NCBI GenBank assembly: GCA_036653075.1
Contig: JAVVUQ010000052.1
Coordinates: 1-11,243, forward strand
DNA: 11,243 nucleotides
Direction of reading: 5' to 3'
Source: JAVVUQ01 sp036653075
Lineage (GTDB): Bacteria > Bacillota > Clostridia > Christensenellales > CAG-314
Position 1 is the stretch's first letter, and every line of letters begins with the position of its first letter. Both the position numbers and the translations under genes were made by a program. Below, in pieces: positions 1 to 4,514 of the stretch. A model generated the notes under the pieces. The model was given only the letters and a program-made list of their open reading frames with translations, searched no databases and had not been told where the DNA came from.

Positions 1-48
1 GACCCCCTGCTTGCAAGGCAGGTGCTCTCCCAGCTGAGCTACACCCCC
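1..48 (-). tRNA. tRNA-Ala (anticodon TGC), 3' part missing
   Basis: Read on the minus strand, this is the 5' two thirds of a tRNA. It shows acceptor strand GGGGGTG (48-42), TA, D stem GCTC/GAGC around an AGCTGGGA loop, and anticodon stem CCTGC/GCAGG. The loop is CTTGCAA, giving anticodon TGC at 15-13, which reads GCN alanine codons. The variable loop, T arm, 3' acceptor strand and terminator lie before position 1, outside the window. The first 48 nt fold without mismatch in the D and anticodon stems. The gene has its own strong promoter about 50 nt upstream. Confidence 0.95.
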
Positions 49-98
49 ACGATAAAACTCTCCGCCAAAAACATAAGCTTGGTTTCAAGTGCCTAAAC

Positions 99-127
99 AT
101 AATACCATTTAACAAAGATAATGTCAA
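99..127 (-). promoter_or_regulatory. Sigma-A promoter of tRNA-Ala
   Basis: On the minus strand, a perfect -35 TTGACA (127-122) and a -10 TATTAT (104-99) are separated by 17 nt. The predicted start near position 92 gives a leader of about 44 nt before the tRNA. The -35 box is preceded by AAAAACGT. The 14-nt string AAAAACGTTTGACA recurs exactly at the reverse promoter upstream of tRNA-Gln (1974-2002), which suggests a shared stable-RNA promoter type. Confidence 0.8.
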
Positions 128-298
128 ACGTTTTTCAGAAAAAAAACATAGATATTTTACATTTTTACATTTTTATTTTTTTAACTTCTATTTTGGGATT
201 AAAAAACTTACTAATCATCATAAATATAAAAATTTAAGCTATATTAGGCATATAAGTAGTAATTATTATCAACAAGATAATCAATAATTTATCTATAT
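128..298. other. AT-rich intergenic stretch, no gene seen
   Basis: The gap between tRNA-Ala and the tRNA-Pro terminator (49-490) has no credible coding sequence. This part holds a short direct repeat of ATTTTTAC around 157-176, an AT-only inverted repeat at 177-184/199-206 that is too weak to call, and an ATTATC/GATAAT inverted pair at 265-281. The tandem array described separately begins at 299. Confidence 0.5.
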
Positions 299-420
299 AT
301 CTAATCATTATCATTTACATATCTAATCTTTATCATTTATAATCTAATCATTATCATTTACATATCTAATCATTATCATTTTAATCTAATCATTATCATT
401 TACATATTTAATCATTCTAT
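299..420. repeat. Tandem array of about six 20-22 bp units
   Basis: Consecutive units start at 299, 321, 342, 364, 384 and 406, with lengths 22, 21, 22, 20, 22 and a degenerate last copy. The conserved core is ATCTAATCATTATCATTT, followed by a variable ACAT, ATA or TA tail. Copies at 299, 342 and 384 are identical over 22 bp; those at 321 and 364 are shortened variants. The array lies past the tRNA-Pro terminator in a region with no gene. The average period near 21 bp equals about two helical turns. The core contains ATTATC, a half-site shape common in AT-rich operators, but nothing shows what binds it. Confidence 0.9.
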
Positions 421-490
421 TTTTGACAAAAACCAAAGATAATATGCAAGTCCATAGTAGTTTTATGGCAAATTTTAAATCAATTGGAAT

Positions 491-527
491 AAAAAAGTAC
501 ATTCAAAATTTCAATTATGAATGTACT
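491..527 (-). terminator. Intrinsic terminator of tRNA-Pro
   Basis: On the minus strand, four nucleotides after the tRNA CCA end, AGTACATTCA (527-518) pairs with TGAATGTACT (505-496) as a perfect 10-bp stem with a 12-nt loop. It is followed directly by six U residues (496-491). This is a standard rho-independent terminator and makes tRNA-Pro a single-gene transcript. Confidence 0.88.
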
Positions 528-531
528 ATCG

Positions 532-608
532 TGGTCGAGGTGACAAGACTTGAACTTGCGGCCTCATGGTCCCGAACCATGCGCGCTACCAAACTGCGCT
601 ACACCTCG
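532..608 (-). tRNA. tRNA-Pro (anticodon CGG)
   Basis: A complete 77-nt cloverleaf on the minus strand. Acceptor CGAGGTG (608-602) pairs with CACCTCG (542-536), followed by discriminator A and an encoded CCA (534-532). The D stem is GCGC/GCGC. Anticodon stem CATGG/CCATG encloses loop TTCGGGA, so the anticodon is CGG (574-572), reading the proline codon CCG. The T arm is GCAAG-TTCAAGT-CTTGT with one G-U pair. C at position 34 makes this the CCG-specific isoacceptor, so a separate TGG tRNA should exist elsewhere. It has its own promoter and terminator. Confidence 0.97.
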
Positions 609-619
609 TAAGCTTGCTT

Positions 620-648
620 ATGATAACACAAATTTTATTTTTTGACAA
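620..648 (-). promoter_or_regulatory. Sigma-A promoter of tRNA-Pro
   Basis: On the minus strand, -35 TTGTCA (648-643) and -10 TATCAT (625-620) are spaced by 17 nt. The predicted start near 613 lies only about 5 nt before the mature tRNA 5' end at 608. Both hexamers are one or two bases from consensus. Confidence 0.75.
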
Positions 649-722
649 CAACTTTTACCTACTATTTCCGTCGAATTGTTAAATTTTAGAATTTTTGATT
701 AAAATACCGTTTTTATGTTTTA

Positions 723-828
723 AAATCATACTTAAGTATATATTAGATTTATGTTTGGAAATCATACTTAAGTACATATTAGATTTATGCTTGGAAGCGT
801 ACTGAGTTTATATAGATTTATGTTTACG
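723..828. repeat. Tandem 36-bp repeat with palindromic centres
   Basis: Three head-to-tail units lie at 723-758, 759-794 and 795-828. The first two differ at only two positions; the third is degenerate. Each of the first two carries a perfect palindrome: ATACTTAAGTAT at 728-739 and TACTTAAGTA at 765-774. A conserved TTAGATTTATG block follows in both. The array occupies the gap between the tRNA-Pro promoter and the folate-enzyme promoter (about 395 bp with no gene), ending 90 bp before the -35 box at 918. It could be an operator array or a neutral minisatellite. Confidence 0.88.
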
Positions 829-917
829 TGTATATAAAGTTGAAAATTGCGTTATTTTTGTAATAATAGCTATAATAATTAAACCTTGTAGGTTTATAAT
901 TTGATGTTTTTTTATTC

Positions 918-946
918 TTGACAAGAAAAAGTATTTTTAGTATACT
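918..946 (+). promoter_or_regulatory. Sigma-A promoter of the cyclodeaminase-family gene
   Basis: A perfect -35 TTGACA (918-923), a 17-nt spacer and -10 TATACT (941-946) predict a start near 953 and a leader of about 50 nt. The ribosome binding site AGGAGG (990-995) sits 8 nt before the ATG at 1004. Confidence 0.85.
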
Positions 947-1003
947 TAAACTATAAAAATGTTTTAATAAAATAAATTAAGTAAATAGTAGGAGGAATAA
1001 TAT

Positions 1004-1630
1004 ATGAAATTATATGAAAGAAGCGTAATGGAATTTTGTAACGATGTAGCTGCGGACATACCTGTGCCAGGTGGTGGAAGCGTTGCGGCGTTAAATGCAG
1101 CGTTAGGGGCAAGTCTTATACAAATGGTTGGCAATATGACAGCTCGTAAAGCGGTTAAAAACGAAGTAGAAATTGATTATGAAGTTAGCAACGCAATTAT
1201 TAAATGTAAAAATGCGCAAGAGGAACTAATTGAGTTAATTGAAAAAGATTCCGCAGCGTTTAATAAAGTTATGGCGGCTATGAAACTTCCAAAAACAAAT
1301 AGCGATGAAAAATTGATTAGGTCGGCAGCCATTCAAGAATCGTATAAAACTGCTGTTATGCCGCCGTTAACAGTGGCTATGATGGCGTATGATTTAATAG
1401 ATTGCGGCGCAGTTATGTTNNNNNNNNNNGATAAAAATGCGCTTTCTGACGCTTGCGTAGGTATTCGTTGTCTTAATACTGCTTTTTGGAGCGGAATTTA
1501 TAATGTTAAAATAAACCTCTCTGCAATAAAAGATGAAGATTTTGTTCAATCTATTAAAACAAAAATATACGAAATGGAAAATGACGTCGATCAAAAATGT
1601 ATGTCAATTATTGGAGATGTAAAGTTTTAA
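1004..1630 (+). CDS. Cyclodeaminase/cyclohydrolase family protein (FchA/FTCD_C-like)
   Basis: The predicted product is a cytosolic enzyme of folate one-carbon metabolism, of the family that includes methenyltetrahydrofolate cyclohydrolase (FchA) and the cyclodeaminase half of FTCD. It is a free-standing domain of about 208 residues, the usual length. Recognisable family signatures are PVPGGGSVAAL (20-30), the helix with D82 in DSAAFNKVMAAMKLPK (82-97), and KNALSDACVGI (144-154). No formiminotransferase domain precedes it, so cyclohydrolase and formimino-THF cyclodeaminase activities cannot be told apart from sequence alone. The start is supported by AGGAGG 8 nt upstream and the family-typical short N-terminus. 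A run of ten N at 1420-1429 interrupts residues 139-142, but the frame is kept across it. The gene faces tRNA-Gln and has no clear plus-strand terminator. It appears monocistronic. Confidence 0.9.
   Translation: MKLYERSVMEFCNDVAADIPVPGGGSVAALNAALGASLIQMVGNMTARKAVKNEVEIDYEVSNAIIKCKNAQEELIELIEKDSAAFNKVMAAMKLPKTNSDEKLIRSAAIQESYKTAVMPPLTVAMMAYDLIDCGAVMXXXXDKNALSDACVGIRCLNTAFWSGIYNVKINLSAIKDEDFVQSIKTKIYEMENDVDQKCMSIIGDVKF
1420..1429. other. Assembly gap of ten N
   Basis: Ten undetermined bases sit inside the cyclodeaminase-family gene. Reading frame and family similarity continue on both sides (AYDLIDCGAVM before, KNALSDACVGI after), so the real gap is probably about this size. If ten N is only a placeholder, the true length is unknown. 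Confidence 0.98.
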
Positions 1631-1660
1631 TATTTCTTGATACTATATTTTATAAAAACT

Positions 1661-1742
1661 AATCTTGCTACCTTTAATCATAAAAAAACGTTAGATTCAA
1701 TTGCTTTTGAATCTAACGTCCTATGGCTAGGGTAGCAAGATT
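1661..1742. repeat. 12-bp inverted repeat with one arm in the tRNA-Gln 3' end
   Basis: AATCTTGCTACC at 1661-1672 is the exact reverse complement of 1731-1742, which is the T-arm/acceptor 3' portion of tRNA-Gln. The two arms flank the tRNA-Gln terminator hairpin. The match does not extend beyond 12 bp on either side. Confidence 0.85.
1682..1719 (-). terminator. Intrinsic terminator of tRNA-Gln
   Basis: On the minus strand, just 4 nt after the tRNA CCA, a perfect 13-bp stem (1719-1707 with 1700-1688; core GTTAGATTC) closes a 6-nt loop. It is followed by a seven-U run (1688-1682). On the plus strand the hairpin lacks a U tract, so it serves the tRNA rather than the convergent protein gene. Confidence 0.9.
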
Positions 1743-1798
1743 TGAACTTGCGAATAACGGAGTCAGAGTCCGTTGCCTTACCGCTTGGCGATACCCCA
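1724..1798 (-). tRNA. tRNA-Gln (anticodon CTG)
   Basis: A complete 75-nt cloverleaf on the minus strand. Acceptor TGGGGTA (1798-1792) pairs with TACCCTA (1734-1728) with one G-U pair, followed by discriminator G and an encoded CCA (1726-1724). Anticodon stem ACGGA/TCCGT holds loop CTCTGAC, giving anticodon CTG for the CAG codon. The T arm GCAAG-TTCAAAT-CTTGC is perfect. It is convergent with the upstream folate-enzyme gene and ends in its own terminator. The obvious upstream promoter is about 170 nt away (1974-2002). Confidence 0.97.
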
Positions 1799-1814
1799 AT
1801 AATATAAATTATTA

Positions 1815-1896
1815 TTTTTATTAAACATTTACAATTATATTTTACGTTTAAATTTTTTATTAAACATTTACAATTATATTTTACGTTTAAATTTTT
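1815..1896. repeat. Perfect tandem duplication, 39-bp period
   Basis: Bases 1815-1857 recur exactly as 1854-1896. Each copy contains an inverted repeat TTAAACAT/ACGTTTAA (1821-1828 with 1844-1851, and 1860-1867 with 1883-1890, one wobble pair), so each would form a weak hairpin in RNA. Each copy also carries TATAAT on the minus strand (1839-1834 and 1878-1873), but neither has a good -35 at 17 nt. The duplication lies in the probable 5' leader of tRNA-Gln. Confidence 0.9.
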
Positions 1897-1973
1897 ATTG
1901 TTTGTTATTTTTCTACTTTTTGCTTTTTTATTATAATAATAAAGGTCAAATTATCCAAAGCAATAGCGTATCT

Positions 1974-2002
1974 ATTATAAACACAGGTTGCTTTTTTGTC
2001 AA
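1974..2002 (-). promoter_or_regulatory. Consensus reverse promoter, probably for tRNA-Gln
   Basis: On the minus strand, TTGACA (2002-1997), exactly 17 nt, and TATAAT (1979-1974): a textbook sigma-A promoter. Upstream, AAAAACGT matches the tRNA-Ala promoter over 14 nt including the -35. The predicted start is near 1967. The only gene I can see downstream on this strand is tRNA-Gln, about 169 nt away, implying an unusually long 5' leader. A small RNA in 1799-1967 cannot be excluded. Confidence 0.78.
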
Positions 2003-2153
2003 ACGTTTTTTTGTCATTTGTTAAATTTCCAAGTTGATTATTTTTGAATATTGTAATTTTGATAAGGTTGAAGTAAAAATAAAAATTAAAGTTAAAGTTC
2101 AATTTAATATTTTAGTATAGCTGTTTTAAAAATTAAAGTTCAATTCAAGATTA

Positions 2154-2264
2154 AAGTAGTAGTTAATTTAGGTTTAGTAATAGTTAAATTTAATATCTAA
2201 GTAGTAGTTAATTTAGGTTTAAGTAGTAGTTAATTTAGGTTTAAGTATTAATTAATTTAAGATT
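2154..2264. repeat. Tandem array of five 22-bp units
   Basis: Three identical units begin AAGTAGTAGTTAATTTAGG at 2154, 2199 and 2221. A degenerate copy fills 2176-2198 and another follows at 2243-2264. The unit is unrelated in sequence to the 299-420 array but has the same period. No coding frame explains it. Confidence 0.88.
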
Positions 2265-2330
2265 AAAGTAATACCTAACTTAAAGTTTTATCGTTGTTAC
2301 AATATAAGTAGATATTATTAGCAAGTCATA

Positions 2331-2354
2331 TTGCTATATTGCTATATTGCTATG
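2331..2354. repeat. 8-bp microsatellite, three copies
   Basis: TTGCTATA is repeated at 2331, 2339 and 2347 (last base G in the third copy). It is short, intergenic and may be length-variable by slippage. Confidence 0.8.
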
Positions 2355-2520
2355 ATAAAGAATGTGGATAGTTTATAAGCCTATTTTTATTAGGATTTTT
2401 TATTTATGTATGCTATAATTTAATGGACGAAAAAGAAAAAAATACTTAATCTTTATTTGAGTTATCGGCTTGTTTGTTAAATAATAAAAAAAGAGAAGGT
2501 ATTAAATTGATGGTTTTTGC

Positions 2521-2540
2521 AATTTAATTGCAATTAAATT
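2521..2540. repeat. Perfect 20-bp palindrome
   Basis: AATTTAATTGCAATTAAATT is its own reverse complement with no central spacer. It lies about 390 bp before the MATE start, away from any recognised promoter. It could be a dimeric repressor site or a cruciform. Its strong AT bias makes chance more likely than for a mixed-base palindrome. Confidence 0.7.
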
Positions 2541-2662
2541 CATTGATGCAAATGTGGGAATCATACAATTCATATTTATACTTATATTTTTTTAATACGG
2601 AAAGAAATGTATTATAGATAAAAAGCTTTAAACTTTAAAAAGGAATAGTGTGATAAATAAAA

Positions 2663-2698
2663 CGATAAATAATTGGCGTGATATTCGATAAATAATTG
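2663..2698. repeat. Direct repeat of CGATAAATAATTG
   Basis: The 13-mer occurs exactly at 2663-2675 and 2686-2698, spaced 23 bp start to start. A partial copy GATAAATAA precedes it at 2652. Two helical turns between copies would put them on the same DNA face. Confidence 0.7.
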
Positions 2699-2783
2699 AA
2701 TGGTTATTATTGTTAATTTTTATGGTTTCCTAAAAACAGCAAAAAAGCAAAACATTATTAACAAATAAATAGACGCAAGTATT

Positions 2784-2812
2784 TTGCAAAATAAATTTAT
2801 TTTTTATACATT
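2784..2812 (+). promoter_or_regulatory. Candidate promoter of the MATE gene
   Basis: TTGCAA (2784-2789), 17 nt, then TACATT (2807-2812) is the best sigma-A match upstream of the transporter. Both hexamers deviate from consensus. It would start transcription near 2819 and give a leader of about 110 nt that includes the hairpin at 2865-2890. Confidence 0.4.
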
Positions 2813-2864
2813 TGTAATATAGAAAACTGAAATGGTGTTTAGCAATGAATTTTAACGTCGAAAG

Positions 2865-2890
2865 CAATTCTTTTTACATAAAAAGAATTG
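2865..2890. promoter_or_regulatory. 11-bp inverted repeat in the MATE leader
   Basis: CAATTCTTTTT (2865-2875) and AAAAAGAATTG (2880-2890) are perfectly complementary around a 4-nt centre. The site ends 37 nt before the MATE start codon. As DNA it resembles a dimer-binding operator; as RNA it forms a stable hairpin without a U tract after it, so it is not a terminator. MepA-type pumps are commonly controlled by MarR-family repressors, but no regulator gene is adjacent here. Confidence 0.6.
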
Positions 2891-2927
2891 AGTATTATTG
2901 CAATTATTGAAAAAAGTAGGGGTTGAA

Positions 2928-4322
2928 ATGAGTTTAATTAAACATAGAAAACACGAAAATGATTTAGGAAATGACAAGATAAGTAAACTTATTTTGAAAT
3001 TAGCGATTCCATCAATGTTGGCGCAATTTGTCAATGTTTTGTATGGAATTGTAGATAGGATTTATATTGGAAATATTCCTTCAATTGGCGGAGTCGCATT
3101 AGCGGGAGTAGGGGTGTGCGCCCCGATAATTACGCTTATTACATCATTTAGCTTTTTAGTAGGCTTAGGCGGATCGCCGCTTGTTTCAATGCGTTTAGGC
3201 GAAAAACGACCGCAAGAAGCGCAAAAGGTAATATCGAACAGCTTTTTTATGCTTTTGGTGATTTCTGTAATTTTAACCGTGGTATTTTTGATTATAAAAA
3301 AACCGATGTTAATGATTTTTGGAGCAAGCGCAAAGACTATAACCTATGCGAATGATTATTTAACTATTTATATATTGGGCAATATATTTGCTTTATTGAC
3401 AGTAGGATTAAACAGTTTTATTATATGTCAAGGATTTTCAAAAGTTAGTATGTGTACGGTGCTTATTGGCGCTGTTTTAAATATTGCGTTAGATCCGTTA
3501 TTTATTTTTACCTTTAATATGGGCGTTAAAGGCGCTGCGTGGGCAACGGTTTTATCTCAAGCGGTGTCTTGTTTATGGGTAATTATTTTTTTGCTTTCTA
3601 AGAGATCGCAAGTTAAACTTAATATAAAAAATCTTTCTTTTAAAATAATGAAAAAAATTATGGCGTTGGGGTTTTCGCCTTTTATGATAATTGCAACGGA
3701 TAGTATCGTTTTGATATTATTCAATGTTATTTTACAAAAATACGGTGGAATTGAATTTGGCGATTTTTACGTAACCGTAGCAACTATTGTAATTAGCTAT
3801 ATGCAGCTAATTACTATGCCAATGGGCGGAATTACAATGGGCTGTCAACCAATTTTAAGTTATAATTATGGCGCAAAGAAAATTGATAGAGTTAAAAAAG
3901 CATTTTGGGGAATGAACATTATTTGTATTTGTTTTACATCTATTATGTTTATAATTTCAATGACTATTCCACATTTATTCGTAGGTATATTTACATCTGA
4001 TGCGGCAACATTACAGCTTGCTGTTTGGGCGATAAGAGTGTATACTTCTGGTATTATTTTCCTTGCGGTGCAGTATGCGTGCGTTGACTCGCTTACGGCG
4101 TTAGGTCAAGCAAAAACTGCAATCTCATTATCTTTAACACGAAAAATGTTGATAATGACTTCGTTAATTATAATTTTGCCTATTTTTTGGGGCGCAAAAG
4201 GCACTTTCTTTTCCGAACCAATTGCGGATATACTTTCAGCAATAATTTCAGGTAGCGTTTGCCTATTTGCGCTAAACAAAATTTTAAATAAAAGACTTAC
4301 TTTAGATAGTGTATTAGATTAA
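2928..4322 (+). CDS. MATE family multidrug efflux transporter (MepA/DinF-like)
   Basis: An inner-membrane antiporter of the MATE family, expected to export cationic drugs or other organic molecules using a sodium or proton gradient; the substrate cannot be inferred. At 464 residues it has normal family length, with about 12 hydrophobic segments arranged as two MatE halves. Family-typical stretches include KISKLILKLAIPSM (17-30), VDRIYIGN (42-49), LNIALDPLFIF (184-194), FNMGVKGAAWATVLSQ (196-211), QPILSYNYGAKK (307-318) and SEPIAD (429-434). The spacing and wording of these resemble MepA more than NorM. I place the start at ATG 2928, with AGGGG at 2918-2922 five nt upstream. The frame is open back to a TTG at 2898, but that has no ribosome binding site. 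No drug-regulator gene is next to it. A U8 run follows at 4361-4368 without a good stem. Confidence 0.93.
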   Translation: MSLIKHRKHENDLGNDKISKLILKLAIPSMLAQFVNVLYGIVDRIYIGNIPSIGGVALAGVGVCAPIITLITSFSFLVGLGGSPLVSMRLGEKRPQEAQKVISNSFFMLLVISVILTVVFLIIKKPMLMIFGASAKTITYANDYLTIYILGNIFALLTVGLNSFIICQGFSKVSMCTVLIGAVLNIALDPLFIFTFNMGVKGAAWATVLSQAVSCLWVIIFLLSKRSQVKLNIKNLSFKIMKKIMALGFSPFMIIATDSIVLILFNVILQKYGGIEFGDFYVTVATIVISYMQLITMPMGGITMGCQPILSYNYGAKKIDRVKKAFWGMNIICICFTSIMFIISMTIPHLFVGIFTSDAATLQLAVWAIRVYTSGIIFLAVQYACVDSLTALGQAKTAISLSLTRKMLIMTSLIIILPIFWGAKGTFFSEPIADILSAIISGSVCLFALNKILNKRLTLDSVLD

Positions 4323-4412
4323 TATATTATTGTAGAAAATAAAGTTAGATTGTTATGCGCTTTTTTTTAATTTGAAAATCTGATATTGAAAAAATTTAAC
4401 AATTATTATCGC

Positions 4413-4442
4413 TTGACATATGGATTTAATGTATGGTACAAT
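4413..4442 (+). promoter_or_regulatory. Sigma-A promoter of the surface-protein gene
   Basis: A perfect -35 TTGACA (4413-4418), an 18-nt spacer and -10 TACAAT (4437-4442) predict a start near 4449 and a leader of about 66 nt that holds the hairpin described next. Confidence 0.8.
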
Positions 4443-4471
4443 AAAGCGACCTGAAGTAGTAGGATTAAAAT

Positions 4472-4510
4472 GTTTTGAGTTGGGGATGGCTCAAAACTAT
4501 ACCAAGGGGA
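4472..4510 (+). promoter_or_regulatory. Leader hairpin with possible pseudoknot over the RBS
   Basis: GTTTTGAG (4472-4479) pairs perfectly with CTCAAAAC (4490-4497) around the G-rich loop TTGGGGATGG. The first four loop bases TTGG (4480-4483) are complementary to CCAA (4502-4505), which overlaps the ribosome binding site AAGGGGA (4504-4510), four nt before the ATG at 4515. The geometry is that of a small H-type pseudoknot that could control translation. The hairpin is directly visible; the pseudoknot and any regulatory role are inference. It matches no riboswitch class I recognise. Confidence 0.5.
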
Positions 4511-4514
4511 CGAG

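Larger units (their letters stand above)
2003..2783. other. Long AT-rich intergenic region, no credible gene
   Basis: The gap between tRNA-Gln and the MATE gene spans 1799-2927. I find no reading frame with a ribosome binding site and normal composition. It contains the repeats, palindrome and putative promoters listed separately (2154-2264, 2331-2354, 2521-2540, 2663-2698). Stretches at 2360-2520 and 2700-2780 show nothing I can identify. An undescribed small RNA is possible. Confidence 0.5.

Noticed and set aside
299..420. CRISPR array
   Set aside because: Units are head to tail with no unique spacers, and no cas gene is present.
421..451. Plus-strand promoter at TTGACA 423-428
   Set aside because: No -10 hexamer at acceptable spacing, and no gene downstream on that strand before the antisense of tRNA-Pro.
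423..611. Open frame of 62 codons on the plus strand
   Set aside because: It starts at a TTG without a ribosome binding site, and its C-terminal third is simply the antisense of tRNA-Pro.
1661..1742. Integration (att) site at tRNA-Gln
   Set aside because: The repeat of the tRNA 3' end is inverted rather than direct, only 70 bp away, and there is no integrase or mobile cargo.
1905..2102. Reverse open frame of 65 codons
   Set aside because: TTG start, no ribosome binding site, low-complexity Asn/Phe/Tyr composition, and a consensus minus-strand promoter (1974-2002) sits inside it.
4361..4368. Terminator of the MATE gene at a U8 run
   Set aside because: No adequate stem can be formed immediately upstream; only a few AT pairs.
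4472..4497. Fluoride riboswitch suggested by GGGGATGG
   Set aside because: The rest of the fluoride aptamer (second stem and its pseudoknot partners) is absent; the G-rich string lies in a hairpin loop instead.
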